Below the pieces are notes generated by a model. That model had not been told where the DNA came from, searched no databases, and saw only the letters and a list, made by a program, of their open reading frames with translations. A DNA stretch of 64,000 nt from Dyadobacter luteus (lineage in GTDB: Bacteria; Bacteroidota; Bacteroidia; Cytophagales; Spirosomataceae). Position 1 is the stretch's first letter; every line of letters starts with the position of its first letter. Made by a program: the position numbers and the translations under genes. The stretch is taken from assembly GCF_003383615.1 (NCBI RefSeq), contig NZ_QNUL01000012.1:62001-126000 (forward strand), given 5' to 3'. Below, one piece after another: positions 26,705 through 36,373 of this stretch.

Positions 26705-27335
26705 TTTCAGGTTGGGGGGCTTTCATCATGTTTTTTACACTAAAATTTTAAATTGGTAGCACATTAGCAAATGTGCCAGACTGATTGTTGTGATTAATCT
26801 ATTGGAAATTCCCGGACGGATTTTTGAATGCATGAAGGTGGACAATCGCGTCATCTTCGTGATTATTCTAATAGTATAATCATTTCAAGTCTGGTGCAGA
26901 TTCTTTTTCCTTTTTAGATTGTTTTAGATCTCTTGCGAATCAGTGAGAGGTGCTTCCCGTTTTTGCTTTCTTTTCATTTTACGATGGGCAAATCGTTTGT
27001 ACGGACGGCTGTTCCTATGCTTTCAGTTGTAATTTACCATGCCAGATACCTGTGGTTCGGAAATGCAGCACCAAACCTTTCTGTCCGGCTTGAATGCTAA
27101 CGTCGGTATAGTCGGAAGTGCAATTATTTGTGGTAGATTTTCAAACGCATTTTGTGGCTATCACAGCGCAGGGGATGATAACCTGTAAAGGTCTTATTGT
27201 AGCCCTAAGTAATATCCAAGCTCGTTTTTGACAGACCCATAACCGGAATGTCGCCGATAAACCAGAGCACTATCTGCTCTTCGGGGTGGTAAGTAATAAC
27301 CATCCTAATTCAAAAAAACTCTAAATTTATTTAAC
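26705..27335. other. 631-base gap with no recognised gene
   Basis: Between the CGKCY gene and the ThuA gene. No coding ORF, repeat or terminator stands out. It must include the promoter of the long ThuA gene. Confidence 0.4.
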
Positions 27336-30300
27336 GTGAATTTGACCAGACAATTCAATTTTATCAGCACTTATGTCTTTGGGATACTGATGATGATTGC
27401 GGCAATAGGCTGCGCATCCCAAGGTAAAAAGTCTGCAACTACCGGCATTACTACGACCAGTATAGTTCCCAAGAGAATAGAGGTTCTTTTTTTAGGTGAC
27501 AATGGGCATCATCAGCCTTCCAGGCGAGTGTCGCAAATTATGGCTGTGTTAGGAGAAAAGGGAATTAATTTTACCTACACAGATGACTTACTGGATCTGA
27601 ATAAGGCTAATTTGTCAAAGTATGATGCGCTCATGCTATACGCAAATTGGGATACGATCTCTCCTGGCCAATCTAAGGCACTTTTGGACTTTGTTGCTTC
27701 CGGGAAAGGTTTTTTACCCATTCATTGTGCAAGCTACTGCTTTCGGAATAATCCTGAGATTGTCAAACTTATTGGTGGTCAGTTTTGGCGTCACACTTTT
27801 GACACTATTCAGCCGGTATGGACCAAGCCAGATCATCCAGCGATTGCGGGTGTGGAGCCATTTAAGACAATGGATGAAACATATCTTCATGAAAAACTCC
27901 AACCCGACAATGTTATTCTGACTCAGCGGCTGATCCAGCAAGATCAGGCAAAGGATCGTCCCGGCCAGACCAAGGAGCCTTACACTTGGATAAGAAATCA
28001 CGGCCGGGGGAGGGTTTTTTACACAGCGTATGGTCACGATGAGAGAACTTGGGCAAATCCGGGTTTCCAAAAAATGCTGGAGAAAGCCATTATTTGGTCT
28101 GTAAGCGATAACGCAAGATCGGCGCACACAGCATTAGACGCTAAAAAGTTTGAGTATCGTGAAGCGCAATTACCAAATTATGAACAACGTCCAGGTCCGC
28201 AGCTACAGCAAATGCCTGTGTCTGTGGAAGAATCTGTCAAGCACATTCAGGTGCCGGCAGGTTTTGATTTTTCAGTTTTTGCCCACGAACCTGATGTTAT
28301 GCATCCAATTGATATGGCTTGGGATGAGAAGGGCAGGATGTATGTAATGATCACCAAGGATTATCCCAACGAGAGGAAGCAAGAGGGTGGCTCGGACTAT
28401 ATACTGGTTTGTGAGGATACCAACGGTGATGGTAAGGCCGACAAGTTTAGTCGGTTTGCCGAGGGATTAAGTATTCCCACGGGTATGGCATTTGCCAACG
28501 GTGGTCTGATTGTCGCGCAGGCGCCTCATATGTTGTTTTTAAAGGATACAGACGGAGATGGTAAATGTGATGAGAAGAAAATTCTTTTTACAGGTTTTGG
28601 CACTTTCGATACGCATGCCGGACCTTCTAGTCTACACTATGGTTTTGACAACTGGATTTATGGTTCTGTAGGTTATTCCGGATTCACAGGGCTAGTGGGA
28701 AAAGATTCATTGAATTTTGCCCAGGCTTTCTTTCGTTTCAAATCAGACGGTTCTGAGATGGAAATGCTCACTAAAACTTCAAATAATACCTGGGGTTTAG
28801 GTTTCAACGAGGCAGGAGATTTATTCGGCTCCACGGCCAACAACGCGCATGGGTGGTACATGGCCATACCTGCTCGTTACTATGGCGAAAAAGCCACTGA
28901 TAATGGAAGCCGTAGTACAGACACCCACAAGGATTTTCAGCCCATAACCACAAAGGTTCGCCAGGTTGATGCATTTGGTGGATTCACATCGGCGGCGGGA
29001 TTTGAGTTCTACACGGCCAAAGCGTACCCTAAAAATTACTGGAACCGTATTGCTTTTGTAAGTGAGCCAACCGGGCACTTGGTTCATCAGAACATAATGG
29101 AAAAGAGTGGGTCAGATTTTGAAGATAAACTCGGGTTTAATCTTTTAGCTGGCGCTGACGAGTGGGTTGCTCCTGTTGCAAATCACGTCGGACCTGACGG
29201 AGCTGTCTGGATTGCGGATTGGTATAGCTACATCATCCAGCATAATCCAACTCCTAAGGGTTTTAAAAATGGCAGCGGAAATGCTTATGAATCTGATCTT
29301 CGTGATTTTACGCATGGACGTATTTACCGGGTAGGCTGGAAGAACGCTCCTGCCTACAAACCGATTTCACTTGATAAGAACAAGCCGAATGAACTGATAA
29401 AGACCCTGAAGAATACAAATATGCTTTGGAGACAACACGCCCAGCGAATTTTGGTTGAACGAGGCAATTTAGATGTTGTGCCCGAGCTGTATGCTTTATT
29501 AAAAGATCAGTCCGTTGACGAAGTTGGATTGAATGTGGGGGCTATTCATGCTTTATGGACACTGCAGGGGCTTGGTGCAATAAAGGACAATAATGCTGAA
29601 TTACTTCTGGCTTTAAAACATCCAAGCGGGGCAGTTCGTAAGAATGCGATTCAGGTTCTACCGAAAACGCCGACTACATTCAGTGCCATATTGGATGCGC
29701 ATCTTTTATATGACAAAGACAAGCTCGTTGTACTTCATGCTCTTCTTGCACTCAGTGAAACGCCACTCTCACCCACTATGGAAACTGCGTTTTTTAAATT
29801 ACTGGATGAGTCTAAGGATGCTGATGATCGTTGGTTACCAGATGCGTTTGCCATTGTGCTGAACGCCAACGAAGGGGAATTGCGAAAAAAATATCTGACC
29901 AGACGAATTTCCCCGGCTTCAAATAGAAAAAAGAACACTGTCGATAACATCCAGAACTTGGACCAGCCAACCACAGGTAATGCATCCATCACTGCTCAGG
30001 GGAAAATAGATCTGGCCATTACCGGGATAACGGTTGAGCCTGCAACCCCCTCAGTTCGGGAATACGCTCGTCTGGTAATCGAGGTCACAAACAAAGGTAG
30101 TGTGGCGTTAGAAAAAGAGATAATCCCACAACTGAAAGTTTCTATCACAGGTGTAGGATTGGAACTGAATTACCATAGTCTCCAGTTGAACAACGGTATC
30201 GCTCCGGCGCAGACTGTGAAGGTTACCTCCGGGAATAATGGTCCCTGGAGCAGCCCACTTGGTTTTGTAGCCGAGCGAGCCGGGAAGGTTACTATTTCCG

Positions 30301-30662
30301 CAGTAATTGATCCGGATAACGAGATACCTGAGCAGGATGAATTACAAAATAACCGAAGCTCAAAAACAATAGAAGTCATACGTCCCCAAAATATGGGTGA
30401 CTTTGCAATCGAGCGTTCCATGCAAAGTCTTGCTGGTTATGCCTCTGCTAATGATCTGGTCGATCTGCTTAGACTTACCCAAGAACTGGAAGATCAGGCC
30501 GGAAACGCTATCGTTAAAGGTGTGCTAAATGGCTGGAATACGCGCAGAAAAGATGTTCTCTCGGAGGGAAATAAGCAATTTCTCGTTGAAATGAGAAAGC
30601 GCATACCTGGAAATATGACACAAAAAATGGACGGCTTTGTCAGATCTGTTGGAATAAAGTAA
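27336..30662 (+). CDS. ThuA / PVC-type dehydrogenase / HEAT multidomain lipoprotein
   Basis: 1108 residues, starting at a GTG (27336) with a lipoprotein signal (LMMIAAIGCAS). ThuA-like domain about 45-258; a sugar-dehydrogenase-like beta-propeller of the PVC type about 300-667, with two DxDGDG-like calcium loops (EDTNGDGKAD and KDTDGDGKCD); HEAT-like repeats about 680-880; a CARDB-like Ig domain about 890-1020; then a C-terminal helical part. Such proteins are linked to oxidation of sugars in the envelope. The usual C-terminal cytochrome c is absent, but a small cytochrome c gene follows at 30884 and probably replaces it. Confidence 0.85.
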   Translation: MNLTRQFNFISTYVFGILMMIAAIGCASQGKKSATTGITTTSIVPKRIEVLFLGDNGHHQPSRRVSQIMAVLGEKGINFTYTDDLLDLNKANLSKYDALMLYANWDTISPGQSKALLDFVASGKGFLPIHCASYCFRNNPEIVKLIGGQFWRHTFDTIQPVWTKPDHPAIAGVEPFKTMDETYLHEKLQPDNVILTQRLIQQDQAKDRPGQTKEPYTWIRNHGRGRVFYTAYGHDERTWANPGFQKMLEKAIIWSVSDNARSAHTALDAKKFEYREAQLPNYEQRPGPQLQQMPVSVEESVKHIQVPAGFDFSVFAHEPDVMHPIDMAWDEKGRMYVMITKDYPNERKQEGGSDYILVCEDTNGDGKADKFSRFAEGLSIPTGMAFANGGLIVAQAPHMLFLKDTDGDGKCDEKKILFTGFGTFDTHAGPSSLHYGFDNWIYGSVGYSGFTGLVGKDSLNFAQAFFRFKSDGSEMEMLTKTSNNTWGLGFNEAGDLFGSTANNAHGWYMAIPARYYGEKATDNGSRSTDTHKDFQPITTKVRQVDAFGGFTSAAGFEFYTAKAYPKNYWNRIAFVSEPTGHLVHQNIMEKSGSDFEDKLGFNLLAGADEWVAPVANHVGPDGAVWIADWYSYIIQHNPTPKGFKNGSGNAYESDLRDFTHGRIYRVGWKNAPAYKPISLDKNKPNELIKTLKNTNMLWRQHAQRILVERGNLDVVPELYALLKDQSVDEVGLNVGAIHALWTLQGLGAIKDNNAELLLALKHPSGAVRKNAIQVLPKTPTTFSAILDAHLLYDKDKLVVLHALLALSETPLSPTMETAFFKLLDESKDADDRWLPDAFAIVLNANEGELRKKYLTRRISPASNRKKNTVDNIQNLDQPTTGNASITAQGKIDLAITGITVEPATPSVREYARLVIEVTNKGSVALEKEIIPQLKVSITGVGLELNYHSLQLNNGIAPAQTVKVTSGNNGPWSSPLGFVAERAGKVTISAVIDPDNEIPEQDELQNNRSSKTIEVIRPQNMGDFAIERSMQSLAGYASANDLVDLLRLTQELEDQAGNAIVKGVLNGWNTRRKDVLSEGNKQFLVEMRKRIPGNMTQKMDGFVRSVGIK

Positions 30663-30883
30663 TGTTTGTCAGCATTTTCAGAATAGCCTCAACAGGTTAA
30701 ATGTCGAAAATCTTTTTTCAGTAATATAAAGAAGTAGTCGAACCTGTTTGTTTTTTGAAAGCATTGGACGAGCCACCTTCTACATTTAAATCCAAAGGTG
30801 CAGGCTCACACTTTCTGAACCTGTGTTGTTCAGTGCTTTCATATCAATTTCATTTTTTACAATTTTTCTATTTTCCTAAAACA

Positions 30884-31294
30884 ATGAAGTCTATCATTTT
30901 ATTGGTCGTTGCTGCTTCTACCGGATTGGCAGCGTTGCAGTCTGGAGACAATGATGAATTAGCCAAAAGTATCAGCCGGGGGAGAGCTCTTTACCAAACG
31001 AATTGTATAAGCTGCCATATGCCCGAAGGCGAAGGCATGGAGGCGGTTTACCCACCTTTGGCAGGCTCGGATTTCGTGCAGGAGGATAGCACCGACAAGG
31101 TTATCAGAGTGGTAAAGTTTGGTGTGCAGGGTGAAATAGTGGTTAACGGACAAGTTTATAACGGCATGATGCCTGAGCTTGGCTTAGATAGTGTTCAAGT
31201 TGCGGATGTGATCAATTTCATAAAGAACTCTTGGGGAAATGAATCCGAAATCAAGTACACTACACCAGCTATGGTAGTCAAAGTAACCAAATAG
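30884..31294 (+). CDS. Secreted cytochrome c
   Basis: 136 residues: signal-like start (about 1-18), heme motif CISCH (about 45-49) and Met ligand in NGMMPELG. The start at 30884 is the one after which the signal peptide runs; an upstream TTG start would add 43 unlike residues. It is 220 bases after the ThuA protein and may be its electron acceptor (inference). Confidence 0.85.
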   Translation: MKSIILLVVAASTGLAALQSGDNDELAKSISRGRALYQTNCISCHMPEGEGMEAVYPPLAGSDFVQEDSTDKVIRVVKFGVQGEIVVNGQVYNGMMPELGLDSVQVADVINFIKNSWGNESEIKYTTPAMVVKVTK

Positions 31295-31549
31295 ACATTG
31301 ATCAGATTATGAGTGTAGAACGGTTAAAGCACATAATCTAAGTACGTCACAGAAGTTGCTGACTGAGTGGAGGAGATTAACAAGCCATCTCGATACAAAA
31401 CTGATAGCTATCGGGACGGCTAGTTAAATTATTTTTTTGAATTGATTATGAAGTTGGAGACGTCCCTGATTGGCATTACGGCAGGTGAAAAAACTAGCAT
31501 GAGGAAGTACTTCATGTTTCATTAAAAAATTGATTAGACAACAAATAGA

Positions 31550-32725
31550 ATGAGAAAATATATCATGGCAAGTGCATTATCACTTTTAAGTTTTTGGGTT
31601 TGTGCACAAGATTTTAAATTTGACAATGTTCGGTATCAGACAATCTCTTGGACGGATTTCTTTAAGAGGCTTGAAAGTAATCCAAAACTTGTCTACTATG
31701 ACATTAGGAGTCAGGGGGAAAGAAGTGATTCTTCGCGATCTCTGTCATTTAATCAGGGCAAAATAAAGGGGGCAATGGAGACTGATTTTTCTGATTTTAA
31801 AAAGTTTTATCCTGAATATCTAAAACATAAAAATGACACTATTTACCTTTATTGTAGTCACAGCAGAAGGTCCAGATTGCTCGCCAAACAACTTGCCGAC
31901 AGTTCTTTTGCCAACGTGGTTAACATCAACGGTGGCTTATCCTATTTTAATACACTTTCAAAAAATAGGATGCCTTATAAGAATAAATATTACACCAGTA
32001 GATTAAAGTACAAGTTAGTTGCACCACCGGAATTTATAGAAGCATTCAATAGCAAAACATATCAAATAGTTGATGTCAGACCAGATAGTTTGTATTTCGG
32101 AACATCGGGTGATGAATGGCAAAACTCATTTGGAAGTATTGAGAATGTCCTGCACCTACCATATGACAAAATAAAAGGTAATTTAAAATTACTGGACAAA
32201 AGAAAACCCATTTTACTATTCGACAACGAAGGCAAAACAAGTCCTATCGCTGCAAACTATTTAGCTGAAGCCGGATATGAAACAAACGTACTGCTTTTCG
32301 GGCTTAGCAATTTGGTGGCCAGTACTACAAGCGAGGAAAGGAAATTTTTGGAAACAAAATATCCAATGATTTTGCCTGACGAACTACTGGATCTTTCAGA
32401 ACAGAATAATATCGTTATCATAGATAGTAGGACCGAGTCAGAGTATACTGGCACGGACAAAACTGGTTGGAAAAATATTGGAAGCATAAAGAACGCGGTC
32501 AATATTCCGTTGGCTGCTGTGAGTGAGCAAGAAATGACCAAGTATTCCGGTAAAACCATTGTTATCTATGATATGGCAATGCAGGAAGGGCTATTTAAGT
32601 TTGCCCAACGCTTGAAGGGATATGGTATAAATAATTTTTACTTACTTACAGGCGGTGTAAGTCAACTGAGATCGGAATTTTACAATATGCATAAGACGGA
32701 ATTCAAGAGATTGCTTGTCGAATGA
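31550..32725 (+). CDS. Secreted triple-rhodanese protein
   Basis: 391 residues: signal peptide (about 1-20), then three rhodanese-like domains. The first (about 30-135) has a catalytic Cys in CSHSRRS (about 103-109). The second (about 155-260) and third (about 270-385) have Asp where the Cys would be (LLFDNEGK and VIYDMAMQ), so they are probably inactive. Periplasmic sulfur transfer or binding is the best inference. It stands alone; a terminator lies 62 bases downstream, facing block B. Confidence 0.82.
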   Translation: MRKYIMASALSLLSFWVCAQDFKFDNVRYQTISWTDFFKRLESNPKLVYYDIRSQGERSDSSRSLSFNQGKIKGAMETDFSDFKKFYPEYLKHKNDTIYLYCSHSRRSRLLAKQLADSSFANVVNINGGLSYFNTLSKNRMPYKNKYYTSRLKYKLVAPPEFIEAFNSKTYQIVDVRPDSLYFGTSGDEWQNSFGSIENVLHLPYDKIKGNLKLLDKRKPILLFDNEGKTSPIAANYLAEAGYETNVLLFGLSNLVASTTSEERKFLETKYPMILPDELLDLSEQNNIVIIDSRTESEYTGTDKTGWKNIGSIKNAVNIPLAAVSEQEMTKYSGKTIVIYDMAMQEGLFKFAQRLKGYGINNFYLLTGGVSQLRSEFYNMHKTEFKRLLVE

Positions 32726-32786
32726 CTGACAGCATAACGTGTGCTTTTCTGGTTGGGCAGTTGAATTTGGGGGGTGAAATTGTTAA

Positions 32787-32817
32787 AAAGCGTGGGAGTA
32801 TATTATTCCCACGCTTT
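32787..32817. terminator. Bidirectional terminator before block B
   Basis: A perfect 11-base stem (AAAGCGTGGGA at 32787-32797 with its complement at 32807-32817), 9-base loop, flanked by A and T runs. It separates the rhodanese gene from the convergent cytochrome c gene. Confidence 0.78.
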
Positions 32818-32902
32818 AAGTATTACCCCAAGTTTACTTATAATCAGGATCTTTATCCTGAAATCTTCGATAGTCGTTGCGGCTTTGCCGAAATGACATA
32901 AT

Positions 32903-33262
32903 TTATTTTTTTGCTGACAATGAATTGATCCATTTTGCAATTTTCAGCGCATCATCTTTTGGCACATGTTTCATGGGTGCCATAGGAGGGTAGCCGGGCC
33001 AGTTGGCAGGCTTGGGCTCATAAATGAGCTCAACAATCTTTTCATTACTGTATTTTCTTTTTGCTACCTCTGTATATGCCGGGCCAATTATCTTGGCATC
33101 GGCCTTATGGCACGCTAAACATGCATATTTGGTAAGCATTTTTTCGACATCCTCGGGGATTTTCGCCGCCGTTTTGGTTTGGGCGTTGGCTGATAGCGAA
33201 AGCAACAGCATGCCTGCAAATGTGATTAGGAAACTTTTCACTGAAAATAAGTTATAGTTCAA
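32903..33262 (-). CDS. Small secreted cytochrome c
   Basis: 119 residues: signal peptide (about 1-28, ending NAQ), CLACH at 48-52 and the PPMAPMKHVP loop for the Met ligand. It matches 11995-12342 closely through the heme motif and the tail. It is the final gene of block B, 89 bases after the SCO gene. Confidence 0.88.
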   Translation of the reverse strand: MNYNLFSVKSFLITFAGMLLLSLSANAQTKTAAKIPEDVEKMLTKYACLACHKADAKIIGPAYTEVAKRKYSNEKIVELIYEPKPANWPGYPPMAPMKHVPKDDALKIAKWINSLSAKK

Positions 33263-33351
33263 TTGTTATAAAATGTCACCTGATAAGTAATTTATTTCCC
33301 TGGCGACAATCGGGATTGCTTTGTTTTAGAGCTGAGACTGCACAGATTATT

Positions 33352-33981
33352 CTATTCCTCTAAAAGGGTTTGAATGTCCTTGATGAGCTCCTTGGTGCTG
33401 GCCTGGGAGGTCCCGTCATACATGCCTCTGACGTGTTTATCTTTATCGACAAGTACAAATGAGCCACTGTGAATATACCCCCCCGGTTCATCGGGATCTG
33501 TTGACGCACTGACCATATAATGTTTTTGTCCGATGTCAAAGATTTTTTCGCGATCGCCGGTAACAAACGTCCACATGTTGCCACTTAACCCCAAATCATC
33601 GGAATACTGCTTTAACACTTGTGGCGTATCATGTTCCGGATCAATGGTATGAGAGAGGATCCCCACGCGCTGATCATCCTTGAACTGCTCATAGACCAGC
33701 AACATATTCTTTTTCATTACCGGGCAAATCGTTGGACATGTGGTAAAAAAGAAATCTGCGATATAGATTTTGTCTTTATAATCAGATTGAGTGACAACCT
33801 TGCCATTTTGGTTCAGAAAAGAAAAATCAGGGATAACAGGGTAGATGATCTGCTCTACAGTTTTTCCATCCACGAGCTTGTTAATTGTCTCTGATTCTCC
33901 CAGGATAGGCAGCTTTTTATTTTGGCATCCGAAAGCCAGAATAAGGAAAAGGCTAGCGATGGATATATGGGAGTGTTTCAT
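33352..33981 (-). CDS. SCO family copper chaperone lipoprotein (block B)
   Basis: 209 residues: lipoprotein start (Cys19), CPTIC at C82/C86 and the distal His in GGYIHSGSFVLVDKD. Canonical SCO. It overlaps the altered SCO gene upstream by 4 bases. Close relative of the block A protein at 12386. Confidence 0.92.
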   Translation of the reverse strand: MKHSHISIASLFLILAFGCQNKKLPILGESETINKLVDGKTVEQIIYPVIPDFSFLNQNGKVVTQSDYKDKIYIADFFFTTCPTICPVMKKNMLLVYEQFKDDQRVGILSHTIDPEHDTPQVLKQYSDDLGLSGNMWTFVTGDREKIFDIGQKHYMVSASTDPDEPGGYIHSGSFVLVDKDKHVRGMYDGTSQASTKELIKDIQTLLEE

Positions 33982-34646
33982 ATTTTTTTTGAAGGCGTTG
34001 AGGATGACTGATACTCATCTAATAGTTTTTCGATGTCCTTTATCAGTTCCTTGGTACTTAAAACGGAGGTAGCATCATACATCCCACGGATGTGTTTCTC
34101 TTTATCAATGAGTAGAAAAGAGCATATATGCACTGGCTCACTAGCGTCATTGCCCATGTCGTCATGACCAACCACGTAATATTTTTTGCCGATTTCTCTA
34201 ATCTTCTGACTTTCTCCGGTTACAAAATACCAGAAGTTACCAGTTACACCCAGGCTTTTAGCATGCCTTTTTAAAACGATAGGTGTATCGTTTTCAGGAT
34301 CCACGCTGTGAGAGATAATCCGGATGTTTTGATGACTTTTGAAGCGGTCATAAACCTTCAGCATATTTTTGTGGATCTGATTACCAATAGCCGGCCCGTT
34401 TGCCAAAAAGAAATTGGCAACATAGATTTTTCCATCAAAATGGCGTTGTGTAATCAGCTCATTATCCTGGCTTTTGAAGGTAAAATCTGGAATCACGGGA
34501 TAAATCAACTGTTTTACTTGTTTGCCCTTGACAGCCATAGTTACCAATGAAGGCTCGCCCAGGATCGGAAGCTTCTTGTGATCGCATCCAGCAAGCAGCC
34601 AAGTAATCAGCAGGCAGTAACATGCGTGTTTAGCCAAGTTTTTCAT
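33978..34646 (-). CDS. SCO-like protein lacking both copper cysteines
   Basis: 222 residues with the SCO fold and the block's usual start (LPILGEPSLV at about 26-35). Where canonical copies read CPTIC it reads GPAIG (G84, G88), so the Cu ligands are lost, but the distal His is kept (PVHICSF). The surrounding NFFLANGPAIGNQIHKNM keeps the fold. It overlaps both neighbours by ATGA, so it is expressed with the canonical SCO gene. It cannot bind copper in the usual way; a regulatory, scaffold or peroxiredoxin-like role is possible (inference). Block A has no counterpart. Confidence 0.85.
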   Translation of the reverse strand: MKNLAKHACYCLLITWLLAGCDHKKLPILGEPSLVTMAVKGKQVKQLIYPVIPDFTFKSQDNELITQRHFDGKIYVANFFLANGPAIGNQIHKNMLKVYDRFKSHQNIRIISHSVDPENDTPIVLKRHAKSLGVTGNFWYFVTGESQKIREIGKKYYVVGHDDMGNDASEPVHICSFLLIDKEKHIRGMYDATSVLSTKELIKDIEKLLDEYQSSSTPSKKI

Positions 34647-35134
34647 GGATTTACAAATTGCCTGGCTTCGGAAATACTTTCACTCATTAGCTTTCCAACC
34701 TTTTCGATTTGTTGTCTTTGGTCCCGGATGTAGGCAGTTTTGCTTTCATCATCCAATTTTCCAAGTGTATCGGCTTTATAATGGTGCATCCAGTCCATCA
34801 TCGCTTTGTCAGCTTTATCCAGTTTAGACAACAGGGAGTCTGCCTGAATTTTCTTGGGCTTTATCCCGTTATCCGATGTTTTGGCAAGAAGGCTGTCTAA
34901 CGTTTTGACATGGCTCCTGATTTTACTTTTTAGCGACATTGCGACGTCCATTTGCAGCATGATACTGTCGTGGATGGACATAAGCTCTCTTGCTGCCGGA
35001 TCGATGGCGCTCATGTGAGCATGTTCCGATGCGGCATGATCCATGCTATCTTCTTGATGCTTCGCCGAATCCTGTTTGCTGCTACATGCGTTGAGCACGC
35101 CAATCATAAATAGTATTAAAATATTCTTCTTCAT
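34643..35134 (-). CDS. Lipoprotein of unknown function (block B)
   Basis: 163 residues from the ATG at 35134 (lipoprotein signal, LNACSS with Cys17). A TTG at 35176 would give an unlike extension. It is His-rich in the first 50 residues (EHAHMS region) and shares the conserved MMDWMHHYKADTLGKLD core with the block A protein. It overlaps the next SCO-like gene by 4 bases. Metal binding is inferred, not shown. Confidence 0.8.
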   Translation of the reverse strand: MKKNILILFMIGVLNACSSKQDSAKHQEDSMDHAASEHAHMSAIDPAARELMSIHDSIMLQMDVAMSLKSKIRSHVKTLDSLLAKTSDNGIKPKKIQADSLLSKLDKADKAMMDWMHHYKADTLGKLDDESKTAYIRDQRQQIEKVGKLMSESISEARQFVNP

Positions 35135-35144
35135 CGTAAAAAAT

Positions 35145-35327
35145 TTAATGTGTTTTAATAAAAAGATCGCAAACAATAATGATCAACACCAAGTGCATTA
35201 CCAACAGGGACTTTCCGTTAAGGACATAGTTTGTCGGTAATGGTAAACTGACCCCTGTCTGGTCGAGCAAACAAAGCAGTTCAGGTTTTGTCAAAATCCT
35301 CTTCTTGTCTTGATTGGCTTTGTTCAT
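35145..35327 (-). CDS. Tiny 60-residue membrane protein (block B)
   Basis: A 60-residue ORF with one hydrophobic segment (about 36-56). Its start overlaps the MbnH-like stop by 4 bases (ATGA), as in block A. The pattern (ELLCLLDQTGVSLPL and NGKSLLVM) matches the block A 54-residue protein (EIESLLSGTGVTIPV and AGKSLFIM). Conservation in position and sequence across two copies supports a real gene. Confidence 0.75.
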   Translation of the reverse strand: MNKANQDKKRILTKPELLCLLDQTGVSLPLPTNYVLNGKSLLVMHLVLIIIVCDLFIKTH

Positions 35328-36370
35328 GGTTTTTGATGATTGACATTATTTATAAAGTCGATGTCAGTGAGGGTATGCAGAAAAGCGCTGATCTGTTTTT
35401 TTTGCTGATCTGTCAGTTTCAATCCTCCCGGTGGTAAATGTGGATCAAGTGTGGCGGATTCTTTAACGCCTTCACTGTAATGTGTTAAGACATCTTCAAT
35501 ACTATTGAACCTGCCATCATGCATGTAAGGAGCTGTTAAAGCTACATTCCTTAATGATGGCGTCTTAAACTTTCCTACATCGGCCAAATCATAACTAATC
35601 CGGTACCTGCCCATGTAAAGCCCCTCATGCTCCGCATTTGAAAAGTCTGAATCGATACCGTTGTTATGGTAACCCTGATCAGTGAAAAGCTCACCTGCGT
35701 GGCAACTCTGGCATTTTTGCCTAACAAGGGCCATGCCTGCCAATTCATCTGTGGTGAGCGAACCACCGGGGCTATTCAAACGATAGCGATCATATTTAGA
35801 GCTGGCCGACACCAATGAGCGCTGAAATTGGGCAAGTGCTTTTGCTACATTCTGTGAGCTTACAGGCTCAGAAAAAGTGTTTTGAAAGCGCAAAACATAA
35901 TCAGCTTCGGCATTGAGCTCATCGATGAGTTCATACAAGTTTTGCGCCATTTCATCATGCGCAGTCAGAGGGCCGAATACCTGGGATTCCAGATTGGTTG
36001 ACCCGCCATCCCAAAACAAACCGTTGTTTGCCCAAGCCAGGTTAAAGAGTGCAGGCGAGTGGCGGTGCAAGGCAGTGCCGGAAACACCTGCTTCGCTGAA
36101 CTGCACACCATCGGTAAAAGCCAGTTTCGGATCGTGGCAGCTTGCGCAAGAAACTTTATTATTGGCTGAAAGTCTCATATCGTAAAATAGCTTCCTGCCC
36201 AATTCGATACCCTGCCAACTCATAGCATTGTGGGTATCGAATACGGGTTGCGGAAAGTGCTTGGGAACCTGGAACGTGTAAGTTTCAGGTTCCGGCTCTA
36301 TTTCATTCTTGCTACATGAGGTAAGCCACAACGCAGCTGCCAGAAATGCTATTTGTTTCATGGATGTCAT
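35324..36370 (-). CDS. MbnH/MauG-like diheme peroxidase (type 1, block B)
   Basis: 348 residues: lipoprotein start (Cys19), CASCH at 75-79 and CQSCH (QKCQSCHAGELFTD) near 220. The loop RHSPALFNLAW and LFWDGG matches the block A type 1 enzyme. It lies 3 bases after the MbnP type 1 gene. Expected to oxidise MbnP Trp; peroxidase activity is an alternative. Confidence 0.88.
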   Translation of the reverse strand: MTSMKQIAFLAAALWLTSCSKNEIEPEPETYTFQVPKHFPQPVFDTHNAMSWQGIELGRKLFYDMRLSANNKVSCASCHDPKLAFTDGVQFSEAGVSGTALHRHSPALFNLAWANNGLFWDGGSTNLESQVFGPLTAHDEMAQNLYELIDELNAEADYVLRFQNTFSEPVSSQNVAKALAQFQRSLVSASSKYDRYRLNSPGGSLTTDELAGMALVRQKCQSCHAGELFTDQGYHNNGIDSDFSNAEHEGLYMGRYRISYDLADVGKFKTPSLRNVALTAPYMHDGRFNSIEDVLTHYSEGVKESATLDPHLPPGGLKLTDQQKKQISAFLHTLTDIDFINNVNHQKP

Positions 36371-36373
36371 CCG

